From positions 9,278 through 73,277 of the forward strand of contig NZ_JARFPL010000012.1 of the NCBI RefSeq assembly GCF_029167205.1: 64,000 nt of DNA, in the 5' to 3' direction. The notes beneath the pieces were generated by a model, which made no database searches, was not told where the DNA came from, and saw only the letters and a program-made list of their open reading frames with translations. The translations under genes were made by a program, and so were the position numbers. This document shows positions 36,055 to 44,212 of this stretch, one piece after another (position 1 is the stretch's first letter; each line of letters opens with the position of its first letter). The DNA is from Methanocrinis alkalitolerans. Its GTDB lineage: Archaea > Halobacteriota > Methanosarcinia > Methanotrichales > Methanotrichaceae.

Positions 36055-36549
36055 TCAGAGGCCGATCTTCGCCTTTATCTCGGCGATGTCCCTTTCCATC
36101 CTTTCCATCCTCTCGGCGTGGATGGTGCCCAGGTCCTCCCTCAATCCGCGCACCTGGTCGACGGTTTCATCCTGCTTTTCGAGCATTCTATCCATCTTCT
36201 CGTCGATCCTCGCCATCCTTCCGTCCATGCTGACGAGGATGGGGATCGCTTTATTCATCTGCTCGACGGTGTTCAAGATCGTCGCCTCCTGGAGGGTCAT
36301 CACCCTTCCCTTGAAATCCTCAATTCTGACCTCGGACACCTGGGCGTGCTCCGGACGACGGGTGGATATAAACTCCTTGAAATTTGATATCGTGGTTTCG
36401 TCGGCCTCGGCGAGGACAACCACCGTATCATCTGACACGTTCAGGGCTGTAAACCTCTCAATCCCCTGAGCTACGGCCTCGTGCATCAGGAATACCCGGT
36501 AACCTACCCCCTGTACCATTGGACCTGTAATCACGGCCTTTATCTTCAT
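36055..36549 (-). CDS. Acylphosphatase-like domain with C-terminal coiled coil
   Basis: Residues 1-85 carry the acylphosphatase signature GPMVQGVGYRVFL, with the catalytic Arg, and the later conserved Asn in NVSDDTVVVL. The canonical GRVQGVGFR is altered to GPMVQGVGYR. Residues ~90-164 form a charged heptad-rich helix (MDGRMARIDEKMDRMLEKQDE; MERMERDIAEIKAKI) with no place in a simple acylphosphatase. It lies opposite in strand to its neighbours, between mcrC and a broken mcrC copy. The 162 bases between mcrC and its end hold no gene. The coiled coil suggests oligomers or partner binding; the biological role is unknown. Confidence 0.75.
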   Translation of the reverse strand: MKIKAVITGPMVQGVGYRVFLMHEAVAQGIERFTALNVSDDTVVVLAEADETTISNFKEFISTRRPEHAQVSEVRIEDFKGRVMTLQEATILNTVEQMNKAIPILVSMDGRMARIDEKMDRMLEKQDETVDQVRGLREDLGTIHAERMERMERDIAEIKAKIGL

Positions 36550-36599
36550 TTGCGATCACCATATCACCATTTTACAGTGCACCAATATTATTTGATTAT

Positions 36600-37588
36600 T
36601 TGGTTACAGACCACCAAGGCAGAATCAACATAAAGGGGATATCAAGAGACGGCGGAGTCGCCCAGGCCGCCATCCCCCGCACCCACCATCCCAGCCTCGA
36701 AGACTGCATCATAAACCAGGTCCTCCTCGAAGGGCTCCGCCTCGGCGCAAGGCTCACGTACGATCTAATTCTCGGGTCCAACCTCCGCCGTCTCGCGGCG
36801 CTGATGCAGGATGGAATCTCTCCGGTGAGGCTGGATCAGGAGACGATCGGACGGCTCCACCGCCAGATGACGAGGCAGACAGCGGCCTACCGGTCGTCGA
36901 TATCGATCATCGAGATCCTCGTCGCCGCCCAGGGCCTCTCCCTGGATGACGGCAAGAGCGATATTCTGCTACCCGGCTTCCTCTTGGACATGAACCGGTT
37001 CTTCCAGGCGCTCCTGTCCGGGTTTCTCCGGGAGAACATCCCCGGCTACACCGTCGTGGACGAGCACCGCCTCAGCGGCATGATCTCCTACGTAACGGGG
37101 AAGAACCCGAGAGGAACCGGCGGGCTCCAGACCCCCGCCCGGACTCCGCGATCCTGAGGGGGCCGGAGGTCGTCTCCATCCTCGACGCCAAATATAGAGA
37201 CCTTTGGAGAAGATCCCTCCCCCGGGAGATGCTACGCCAGCTCGCCGTCTACGCCCTCGTCGGAGGGCGGGGCGCGGGGGGAAGGGCTGCGATCCTCTAT
37301 CCGACGACCGCCCCCGGGGCGGAGGAGGCGGAGATCGAGGTGAGGGATCCGGTCGGCGGCGGGGGGGGGAGGGGGCTGGTGGTCCTCCGCCCGGTGGATT
37401 TATATAAACTGAACGATTTAATCTCCGGCGGCCGGGCCTACCGGGACCGGGCGGAGTACGCCCGGCGGCTCGCGTTCGGGGATGAGATCCCCTCTCTGGG
37501 GGAGAACCTCAGAAACGGCGATCCGGGAGAGTCCAACGATAGATCACACATTCCGCACCTTAACTTCCTAAATCAAGTATTTTGCTAG
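36600..37588 (+). pseudogene. Truncated, frameshifted second mcrC
   Basis: From about 36615 the sequence follows mcrC closely (GRINIKGISRDGGVAQAAI against GRIDIKRIARNGGIAQAAL; GFLLDMNRFFQALLSGFLREN). The N-terminal ~140 residues are absent. Near 37115-37140, by a run of C, the frame shifts (net +2 bases against mcrC). Reading resumes in another frame with RPDSAI and ILDAKYRDLW, so the nuclease residues survive. The ending runs into the left arm of the inverted-repeat element. It is either a decaying duplicate or a spare nuclease module. Confidence 0.8.
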
Positions 37589-37730
37589 CTAGCGATTACT
37601 CTAATATAATTATAAATATAGCTATTCAAATACATTAATCTCACATTCCGCACCTTGAGTTCTGAAATTGGTATTTTTGCTGCTATCGATTTTTGATGTT
37701 AAATTCAATTAGTTTAATTTTTATCGAATA

Positions 37731-37751
37731 CCCCGCAGCTCTGCTGCGGGG
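37731..37751. other. Hairpin CCCCGCAGC-GCTGCGGGG, copy 1
   Basis: CCCCGCAGC (37731-37739) pairs perfectly with GCTGCGGGG (37743-37751) around a 3-base loop in an otherwise AT-rich stretch. The same 9-bp stem recurs 150 bases downstream. Confidence 0.7.
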
Positions 37752-37860
37752 ATGAGCATATAACCGAAAAACAATTGCTGTGGTCTCACATTCAAAGATA
37801 ATTTTATGTAACAGAATTGTTAAACATGATGGGGGGGCGACCTATAAATCAAGATACAAA

Positions 37861-37911
37861 GGCGGCGGCGCGAATCATGCCCCGCAGCTTGCTGCGGGGT
37901 GCGCCGCCGCC
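37861..37911. other. Two-tier hairpin containing copy 2 of the same stem
   Basis: An outer stem GGCGGCGGCGC (37861-37871) pairs with GCGCCGCCGCC (37901-37911). It encloses an inner CCCCGCAGC (37880-37888) paired with GCTGCGGGG (37891-37899). About 20 GC-rich base pairs result, with an 8-base bulge on one side. It could form a cruciform or a very stable RNA. Confidence 0.7.
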
Positions 37912-38002
37912 AGTTTGACTTAAAAAGTTATTTTAATTTGTATAAGTTTACATTATGATGATTACTCCCCGCTATGTGACATGATGAGATGCCCCCTCAA
38001 TA

Positions 38003-38121
38003 GGGTCGCGTACCCAGATTACTGAATAGCGCTAACGGGTGACGTAATGGCTGTTTGGCGGAAAATACGTCCCTTGAATTCGATTCGAGTGGCGATTTTC
38101 AGTAGATCGAGTACGCGACCC
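38003..38121. repeat. 11-bp inverted repeat nested between 11-bp direct repeats
   Basis: GGGTCGCGTAC (38003-38013) is the reverse complement of GTACGCGACCC (38111-38121). The direct repeat ccctcaatagg occurs at 37994-38004 and 38119-38129, overlapping both ends. The 97 bases between have no frame. Sequence like a tRNA B box (ttcgattc) is present, but no tRNA fold closes. Confidence 0.55.
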
Positions 38122-38256
38122 TCAATAGGAGTTTGCAGTAAACAGACATACTATTAATGTATTTGAATATATATATATATATATATATTTATAATTATAT
38201 TAGAGGAATCGCTAGCTAGCAAAATACTTGATTCAGGAAGTTAAGGTGCGGAATGT

Positions 38257-38614
38257 GGGATAGAACGAGGCCCGACTCCTCAGCGGCGGCGAGGAGACAG
38301 TTAGGAGGGAGGTGGCGGAGAGGAGGCGGAGGGCTATCGTTGCGGTCTGATTTTCCAGGTCGGCTCTGCATTCCTCCTTTCAATACCATGGCTTTAAATA
38401 GAGGAGACGAGTTCTAGGTCCGGCGCGATCACATCTCAAAGTCGACAGTGATCCCAAGCGCAAGAGTTACACAATTGGATGTTCAAAGCTCGTATGCTAT
38501 CTTTAACACCGTCAAAATAAGGGTCATTAATCAGATCTGAGCTAATTGATGACGACTATTCTGGCCCAAATTCATATGACAGCGTCCGACTGCGTAACCC
38601 CAAAGAGGCATAAA
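38257..38614. other. Gene-free stretch between the palindromic element and the helicase
   Basis: About 360 bases without a supported gene. A GC-rich purine segment (38275-38345) looks like degraded coding sequence but has no start. An AT box (ggctttaaatag, 38391-38402) is a possible promoter element. The helicase ribosome site lies at 38605-38608. Confidence 0.35.
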
Positions 38615-39970
38615 ATGCAGTTTGAAAATCTAAATATTTCGGAACCGCTCCAGCGGGCGCTGATCAAAGAAGGCTATACGACTCCCACGCCGATCCAGGC
38701 GCAGGCCATCCCCCATCTTCTGAAGGGCGAGGACCTTATGGGCATAGCCCAGACGGGCACCGGAAAGACCGCAGCATTCGTTCTGCCCGTCCTGCAGAGG
38801 ATGGCGGAGACGCAGAAGGTTGCAGCTCCCGGGGTGCCGCGAGCCCTGGTGCTCGCGCCCACCCGGGAGCTGGCGGCCCAGATCGACGCGTCCTTTGGGA
38901 CGTACGGCCAGTTCCTCCGGTTCAGGCACGCCGCCGTATACGGCGGCGTCAACCAGGGACCTCAGGTCAGGGCCCTATCTCGAGGCGTCGACACCCTCGT
39001 CGCCACGCCAGGCCGACTGCTCGACCTGATGGACCAGGGTTACATAAATCTGAAGGACGTCGAGTTCTTCGTCCTCGACGAGGCAGACAGGATGCTGGAC
39101 ATGGGCTTCGCCAACGACGTGCGCAAGATCGTCTCGAAGCTTCCACAGAAGCGTCATTCTCTCTTCTTCGCGGCCACCATGTCACGGCAGATCGGCGAGC
39201 TGGCCGGAAGGCTTCTCACGCACCCCGTCCGAATCGAGGTGGCTCCCCAGGCTACGACGGTGGAGAGCGTCGAACAGCGCATGTTTTTCGTGGATCAGAA
39301 CAACAAGGATGCGCTGCTCCTCGGGCTTCTCCAACAGAAAAACCTGAAGCGTGTCCTGGTCTTCACCCGGACGAAGCGGCGTGCTGATAAGGTCGCATCG
39401 GTGCTATCCAAGAACAGGATCCGGTCCGACGCCATCCACGGCAACAAGTCTCAGAACCAGCGGACCCAGGCCCTCAGCGGTTTCAAATCTGGACGGCTGC
39501 AGGTTCTGGTGGCGACCGACATAGCCGCTCGCGGGATTGACGTCGAGGATATAACCCACGTCATAAACTACGACCTCCCCAACGAGGCCGAGAGCTACGT
39601 TCACCGGGTCGGCAGGACTGGACGAGCGGGGGCATCCGGCACCGCATACTCGTTCTGCTCCGCCGAAGAGAGGGGACACCTCCGGGATATCGAGAAGCTG
39701 ACGAGGGCTAAGATCGGAGAGATGGAGCACCGGTATCATTCGGAGGACGCAAAGAGAGGGGCAGGCTCCGGTGCGAAGGGCGGGCCCAGGAGGCAGGGGA
39801 CAGCTCCGAGGGGGCTAGGAAGGACGGTTGTGCAAAAGTCGGGTCCCCGAAAGTCGGATCCTCCAAGGCCGGGTCCCCGAAAGTCGGATGCTCCAAGGCC
39901 AGGTCCCCGAAAGTCGGATGCTCCGGGGTCGGGTCCTCGAAGGTCAGGCCGTACTCCGGCCCGCCGGTAG
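38615..39970 (+). CDS. DEAD-box RNA helicase, RhlE-like
   Basis: The ATG at 38615 (GAGG upstream) starts MQFENLNISEPLQRALIKEGYTTPTPIQ, the usual beginning of the family. Motifs in order are Q motif, AQTGTGKT, PTRELAAQ, TPGRLLD, DEAD, AAT (SAT variant), ARGIDVEDI and HRVGRTGRAG. The ~65-residue tail is basic with a repeated GPRKSDAPRP unit, likely for RNA binding. The overall form is that of bacterial RhlE-type helicases, so transfer from bacteria is possible. It acts in RNA unwinding, perhaps in the cold or in ribosome assembly. A frame upstream to 38546 lacks homologous sequence. Confidence 0.9.
   Translation: MQFENLNISEPLQRALIKEGYTTPTPIQAQAIPHLLKGEDLMGIAQTGTGKTAAFVLPVLQRMAETQKVAAPGVPRALVLAPTRELAAQIDASFGTYGQFLRFRHAAVYGGVNQGPQVRALSRGVDTLVATPGRLLDLMDQGYINLKDVEFFVLDEADRMLDMGFANDVRKIVSKLPQKRHSLFFAATMSRQIGELAGRLLTHPVRIEVAPQATTVESVEQRMFFVDQNNKDALLLGLLQQKNLKRVLVFTRTKRRADKVASVLSKNRIRSDAIHGNKSQNQRTQALSGFKSGRLQVLVATDIAARGIDVEDITHVINYDLPNEAESYVHRVGRTGRAGASGTAYSFCSAEERGHLRDIEKLTRAKIGEMEHRYHSEDAKRGAGSGAKGGPRRQGTAPRGLGRTVVQKSGPRKSDPPRPGPRKSDAPRPGPRKSDAPGSGPRRSGRTPARR
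39835..39945 (+). repeat. In-frame tandem repeats in the helicase tail
   Basis: Four copies of a gggtccccgaaagtcgga-like unit, spaced about 33 bases apart, encode the GPRKSD tail units. Copy number could vary between strains. Confidence 0.65.
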
Positions 39971-40150
39971 ACTCCCGCGGTGATCCGGCACAGGCTTTTT
40001 GATCAAAATAGCCGGTCATTGTGCCGCAAGAGAACGTTTTCTTAAGTCGCAAAAAGAGAGAAGGCGGTGGGTTGGTCGGATATGACGCCCAACCTCGTCG
40101 GAAGGCCGGGCTTCCCGGCGTCGTCCGTCCCAAAAGCGGCGGCCGGAAAG

Positions 40151-40324
40151 CTACCTATTTTTCCGTATTATCTTGATGCTCCCCTCGGACTTCGCTGCCA
40201 TATCCTCTGCAACGTTGACGGAGATGCCCAGATCTGACGGCTCAACCCGGTCCCCGTAATCGAAATGTCGGCCCATGTACTCCATCCCCACCTTCCTCCC
40301 GTTCTCCATCTTCCTGAATTCCAT
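40151..40324 (-). CDS. Small conserved-looking protein of unknown function
   Basis: The 57-residue reading starts MEFRKMENGRKVGMEY at the ATG at 40324, with a GGTAGAG site upstream; in-frame GTG or TTG codons could extend it to 80 residues. It ends VAEDMAAKSEGSIKIIRKNR and shows normal codon use for this genome. A TATA-like box for this strand is near 40395-40405. I do not recognise the family. The flanks (39971-40150 and 40325-40680) show no other gene. Confidence 0.5.
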   Translation of the reverse strand: MEFRKMENGRKVGMEYMGRHFDYGDRVEPSDLGISVNVAEDMAAKSEGSIKIIRKNR

Positions 40325-40686
40325 GTAAACTTTCTCTACCACTTCCACCACCCCGCTAGCGCCGGGAGCATCTCGGTCTCGTCCAGCCCTCAACCATAAA
40401 TTGGAGGATCTACCGCCTCAGAAGCCCGGCCGAAGACTCAACGCCATTTGATTTATTATGGTCGCCATACTATTAAATGTTTTTGGAAGATTGCGCCTAT
40501 CTACATACCCGATGACCCGACTGTACGCGCTTGAAGCCTCCGATGATGGGCGCGATCCGCCCCCCCCCCTCGATATGAAGTTATGCGGTAAGAAGATGTG
40601 ATAGGAAGATCTCATCATCGACCCTATCTCAGCCTCTCTCCGTCGACTGGATGTGCAGCCTCATCCGGGAAGGATCGAAACGTATT

Positions 40687-40695
40687 TCTTATAAA
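40687..40695 (+). promoter_or_regulatory. TATA box of the SNase-like repeat protein
   Basis: The box ttcttataa lies about 37 bases before the ATG at 40728. It would give a ~10-base leader just long enough for the GAAGGGGG ribosome site (40715-40722). Confidence 0.45.
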
Positions 40696-40727
40696 ACGTG
40701 AAGAATACCAACAGAAGGGGGAATTTG

Positions 40728-42167
40728 ATGAGGGCAAAAGAGATCTCATATCTGATATCGCTACTTTTTCTGTTCTCGGCGGTCGCCTCCGCCGGACCGG
40801 ATGAAGCCAGCGGCACGGTAATCAGCATCATCGACGGCAAGACCTTCGAGGTAAGGATCGAGAAGGCCGATCCCAGGGTCAAAGAGGGCGTAGTGAAGGT
40901 CACCCTGGCGGATTTGAAGGTTCTGGAGACGTGGGTGGAAGGATCGGTCGACGAGTCCATCGAAGAGCTGGATAACGCATCCATCGACGAGCCGGTCGAC
41001 GAGTCCATCGAAGAGCTGGATAACGCATCCATCGATGTCCCGGTCGACGAGTCCATCGAAGAGCTGGATAACGCATCCATCGATGTCCCGGTCGACGAGT
41101 CCATCGAAGAGCTGGATAACGCATCCATCGACGAGCCGGTCGACGAGTCCATCGAAGAGCTAGATGACGTATCCATCGACGAGCCGGTCGACGAGTCGAT
41201 CGCAGAGCTGGATAACGCATCCATCGACGTCCCGGTCGACGAGTCGATCGCAGAGCTGATTAACGTCTCGACCCGCGAAGGTACATCTGCAAAGGACCTG
41301 GCGGTGGCCATTCTTCTGAACAAGACCGTCTGGCTGGACATCGACGACGGGTCTGAAGACGGAAGAGACGCCGACGGCAACCTGGAGGTGGTCCTCCGCC
41401 TATCCGGCCTCAACGGCGGACCGGTATTATCCCCCACCTTTAACAGGATGCTGGTGGACTACGGAATGGCGGAGGTGGACGACTCTCCCGCCAACGAGTT
41501 CGACCCTGCGGACTGGTGGCCTCCTCATGACGAAGGCTCCGGTGAGAACGAGACCATTGTGGCGGAAGAGGAGAAGAAGTCCAGCGGCCTCAACATCGAC
41601 ATAAAACCGACAAAGCCCAACGTCGACGTGAAGATCTCGCCGCTGAACGTCAACATAAACCCCACCAGGCCGAATGTGAACGTCAGCCTCACCGGCCCCA
41701 GCATAAACGTCAACCCCACAAAGCCCAGCATAAACGTCAACCCCAATAAACCCGCCGTCGACGTCAAACCCACCGAGGCGGGCGCCCCGGAGAACGAGGA
41801 TAACGGCAGCTCGATATCCCAGGGTTCTTTGACTGGGGCGGATGAAGGGGCGGGCATGCCGATGATCAACTACAGCGAACCGGTGATTTTGAGGAACCTG
41901 ACGGTGCCCATCACCCTGGTCAACCCCGCGGGAAATATCACCGTCATCAACTGCACGGGACATGTGACGCTGATCGACCCCGCAGAGCCTGTGAACGTCA
42001 TAGACTCCACCGAACCCTCCCCGATCTCTAACGGCGATGGGGCTGAGATGATGGAAGCTGCCAGAGCTCCCAGAGGGTCCGAGATCGAGACTGGCGAGAG
42101 GGCCGAAACGGACGATCCGGAGACTACGGCCGCCAGCGACCTGCCCGGAGAGGAGACGGCGACGTAA
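40728..42167 (+). CDS. Exported SNase-like protein interrupted by a 16-residue repeat array
   Basis: The ATG at 40728 with GGGGG upstream begins a signal peptide (ending ASA). The mature start GTVISIIDGKTFEVRIE and the later TSAKDLAVAILLNKTVWLDI, DADGNLEVVLRLSG and NRMLVDYGMAEV follow the order of a staphylococcal-nuclease fold. Between them sit seven copies of VDESIEELDNASIDxP, where the family has a short loop. The catalytic Arg/Glu set is not convincingly kept, so nuclease activity is doubtful. The C-terminal half has Asn/Pro repeats (INVNPTKPS type) and a hydrophobic strand repeat (VTLIDPAEPVNVID). Exported, probably surface-bound. Confidence 0.7.
   Translation: MRAKEISYLISLLFLFSAVASAGPDEASGTVISIIDGKTFEVRIEKADPRVKEGVVKVTLADLKVLETWVEGSVDESIEELDNASIDEPVDESIEELDNASIDVPVDESIEELDNASIDVPVDESIEELDNASIDEPVDESIEELDDVSIDEPVDESIAELDNASIDVPVDESIAELINVSTREGTSAKDLAVAILLNKTVWLDIDDGSEDGRDADGNLEVVLRLSGLNGGPVLSPTFNRMLVDYGMAEVDDSPANEFDPADWWPPHDEGSGENETIVAEEEKKSSGLNIDIKPTKPNVDVKISPLNVNINPTRPNVNVSLTGPSINVNPTKPSINVNPNKPAVDVKPTEAGAPENEDNGSSISQGSLTGADEGAGMPMINYSEPVILRNLTVPITLVNPAGNITVINCTGHVTLIDPAEPVNVIDSTEPSPISNGDGAEMMEAARAPRGSEIETGERAETDDPETTAASDLPGEETAT
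40947..41270 (+). repeat. 48-bp minisatellite, seven units
   Basis: Units begin at 40947, 40995, 41043, 41091, 41139, 41187 and 41235, each opening gtcgacgagtc; the last is partial. Each full unit encodes 16 acidic residues. The first four units are almost identical, implying recent expansion. Confidence 0.9.
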
Positions 42168-42267
42168 TATGCGGATTCAGAATCGGAGACCTAGAGATCC
42201 CGCCAGATCTGGAGGGAAGGGGGGTCGGCCCCAGGGCGGAGGATGGATAGGGGCTTCGATGGGGGGT

Positions 42268-43164
42268 CTAGGGGCCGATCATCTCGGCCTGGCGGATCCT
42301 CCCAAAACCCTCACCCGAAGATATAACGGTCCCGTTTCTGTCGAGCTTCGCGTAATGCCAGCCGTCCAGGAAGGTGGCGTTCCCCCGGCCGAACCGCGAA
42401 AAGTCTCCGACGATGTAGTTTCGAAGGTCGATCATCTCTGACCAGAGGGTGGTTCGGTTCCCCGATCCATCCCCCAAAAGGTCCAGGGCGAAGGGTCGGT
42501 GCTCCGCTGAGACATCCCTGGAGATCTCGATGGACCTCATCCCTTCATCGACCCTCACTTCCTCGCGGCTGCTGTACTCTCCGCTCCCCGTCTCCTGGAC
42601 CTTCACCACGGCGCCCTCCTCTCCGAGGACCGAGACGACGGAGGAGTTTCGGACAGGCCCATCGGTCCCCTCTCCCCAGGCGGCGACCTCGCACCTGATC
42701 TCATAAGGCTCCTTCCTCGTGGAGTACTCCTCAGAGACGCTGACAAACCCCTCTCCAGTGATGGACCTGCTCATGACGAAGCTCCTCTCCGGCCTGGGAA
42801 CCCTCACCACCAGGGAGAGGGTAGCAAAGCTTCGGGCTCCCACCTCCTCGAACCTGAAGAGGGAGGCGGATGAGGGGGCGGGGGCGATGGAGGCTGCCAC
42901 CGGCTCCACCTCGGCGTCGAAGGTGACCATCAAAAAGACGTCCTTCATCGGCTTTGAGGTGGGGTTATGGACCGTCACGTTCCAGGTGACCGTCTCGCCG
43001 CGGCTCACCTCCGTCGGACTGGGAGCGGAGGAGATATCCAACCCGCCGTCTTTATCCTCCATCCGGCCGCCCCCCGCCGCCCCGTCGCCTGCCGCCGGGA
43101 TAGATGCAACTAAGCCGGCAAAAAGGAGGATCAGAAGCATTGTGGACAGAAGACCGGACCTCAA
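42268..43164 (-). CDS. Exported protein with a DUF11/CARDB-like beta domain
   Basis: The 298-residue product has a signal peptide (LLSTMLLILLFAGLVAS, cleavage near residue 25). A beta-sandwich-like region follows with SRGETVTWNVTVHNPTSKPMKDVFL, typical of archaeal surface DUF11/CARDB modules. The rest, with DLLGDGSGNRTTLWSEMIDLRNYIVGDF, matches nothing I know. The start is a TTG at 43164 without a clear ribosome site; an ATG at 43140 is the alternative. It is convergent with the SNase-like repeat protein. No membrane anchor. Confidence 0.65.
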   Translation of the reverse strand: MRSGLLSTMLLILLFAGLVASIPAAGDGAAGGGRMEDKDGGLDISSAPSPTEVSRGETVTWNVTVHNPTSKPMKDVFLMVTFDAEVEPVAASIAPAPSSASLFRFEEVGARSFATLSLVVRVPRPERSFVMSRSITGEGFVSVSEEYSTRKEPYEIRCEVAAWGEGTDGPVRNSSVVSVLGEEGAVVKVQETGSGEYSSREEVRVDEGMRSIEISRDVSAEHRPFALDLLGDGSGNRTTLWSEMIDLRNYIVGDFSRFGRGNATFLDGWHYAKLDRNGTVISSGEGFGRIRQAEMIGP

Positions 43165-43306
43165 GGCTCAACACGTCCACCATCCTCTCTTGAACTAATA
43201 GGCGAAAAATCTTTGGGTCCGACGATGTTGCCGTCCTCGCTAGCCATCCCCTGGATCCCTCCTCCTCTCTGAGAAGGCTTTTATCCTCTCTCGACGAATT
43301 TCAGCT

Positions 43307-44212
43307 ATGGCATCCCTTTCGGGTTATGTAGGAGCAATCCGGATGGACAGCCCCGTCATGCTGGCGGCGGGGATCCTGGGGACGACGGGAGCTTCCCTCA
43401 GGAGGGCGGCGCTTTCGGGCGCCGGGGCGGTAGTCACCAAGTCGGTGGGGGTGGCCGAGAGGGAAGGCCACCGGGGGCCCGTCGTCGTCCAGGTGGAGGG
43501 GGGGCTCCTCAACGCCATGGGCCTTCCAAACCCGTCTTACCGCTCCTTCCAGGAGGAGATCGATATCGGCAGAGAGGGCGGTGTTCCGGTGATCGCCAGC
43601 ATCTTCGGCGCCACCACCTCCGAGTTCGGAGAGGTGGCGACGGGGTTGGACGCCGACGGCTTCGAGCTGAACCTCAGCTGCCCCCACGCCGAAAGGTTCG
43701 GCGCCGAGGTCGGTTGTGAGGCCTGCAACGTCGAGGAGATCACCCGGGCGGTGAAGAGGAGCGTCTCCGTCCCCGTCTGGGTGAAGCTCACCCCCAACGT
43801 CGCCGAGATCACCGCCCTGGGCCTCGCGGCCCAGCGCGGCGGCGCCGACGGCGTGGTGGCGATAAATACCCTGAAGGCGATGGCCATCGACGTCGAGTCC
43901 TGCAGGCCGATCCTGGGAAACCGATTTGGAGGGCTATCAGGACCTGCCATAAAGGCCGTGGCGGTAAAATCCGTCTACGACCTGGCGGGTGCCCTGGATA
44001 TCCCCGTCATCGGGGTAGGGGGAATATCAAGGTGGGAGGACGCGGCGGAGATGATCATGGCAGGGGCCTGCGGGGTCCAGGTGGGGACGGCCCTGAGGAA
44101 GCCTGAAGGGTACGGCATATTCAGGTCCATCTCCGAGGGGCTCGCGATCTACCTCGACCGGAAGGGGATGACCTTGGAGGAGCTGGTCGGCGCCGCCAGG
44201 AGGTTTTCATGA
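43307..44212 (+). CDS. pyrD: Dihydroorotate dehydrogenase, class 1B catalytic subunit
   Basis: The 301-residue TIM-barrel flavoenzyme oxidises dihydroorotate to orotate in pyrimidine synthesis. NLSCPHAERFG carries the catalytic Cys of class 1B, and AAGILGTTG, GNRFGGLSGPAIKAVAVKSVYDL and the FMN-phosphate site GVGGISRWEDAAEMIMAGA are present. A TATA-like cttttatcc lies 26 bases before the ATG with no ribosome site, so the message is probably leaderless. It overlaps pyrK by four bases, matching the PyrD-PyrK heterotetramer that passes electrons to NAD+. Confidence 0.94.
   Translation: MASLSGYVGAIRMDSPVMLAAGILGTTGASLRRAALSGAGAVVTKSVGVAEREGHRGPVVVQVEGGLLNAMGLPNPSYRSFQEEIDIGREGGVPVIASIFGATTSEFGEVATGLDADGFELNLSCPHAERFGAEVGCEACNVEEITRAVKRSVSVPVWVKLTPNVAEITALGLAAQRGGADGVVAINTLKAMAIDVESCRPILGNRFGGLSGPAIKAVAVKSVYDLAGALDIPVIGVGGISRWEDAAEMIMAGACGVQVGTALRKPEGYGIFRSISEGLAIYLDRKGMTLEELVGAARRFS

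Larger units (their letters stand above)
37546..38256. mobile_element. Gene-free ~710-bp element bounded by long inverted repeats
   Basis: The left arm (37547-37639) and the reverse complement of the right arm (about 38153-38255) match over ~93 bases with two substitutions. The right arm adds a TA-dinucleotide expansion (38168-38187). Both begin cacattccgcacctt. A third, diverged copy of the arm start (37642-37690) lies inside as a direct repeat. The interior has no open frame of note but holds GC-rich hairpins. This looks like a non-autonomous (MITE-like) element or the shell of a decayed transposon. No convincing target duplication was found; gatag flanks both sides (37538-37542 and near 38259) only loosely. 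Confidence 0.6.

Noticed and set aside
38003..38121. Possible tRNA: B-box-like ttcgattc and an 11-bp closing stem
   Set aside because: No anticodon arm or T stem pairs, the acceptor stem would be too long and no discriminator/CCA position fits.
40947..41270. Regular 48-bp repeats considered as a CRISPR array
   Set aside because: There are no unique spacers; the repeats are contiguous and in frame inside a protein.
41427..41963. Minus-strand frames opposite the Asn-Pro repeats of the SNase-like protein
   Set aside because: They arise from the repeat on the complementary strand and lack any start signal; the plus-strand protein has a signal peptide and promoter.
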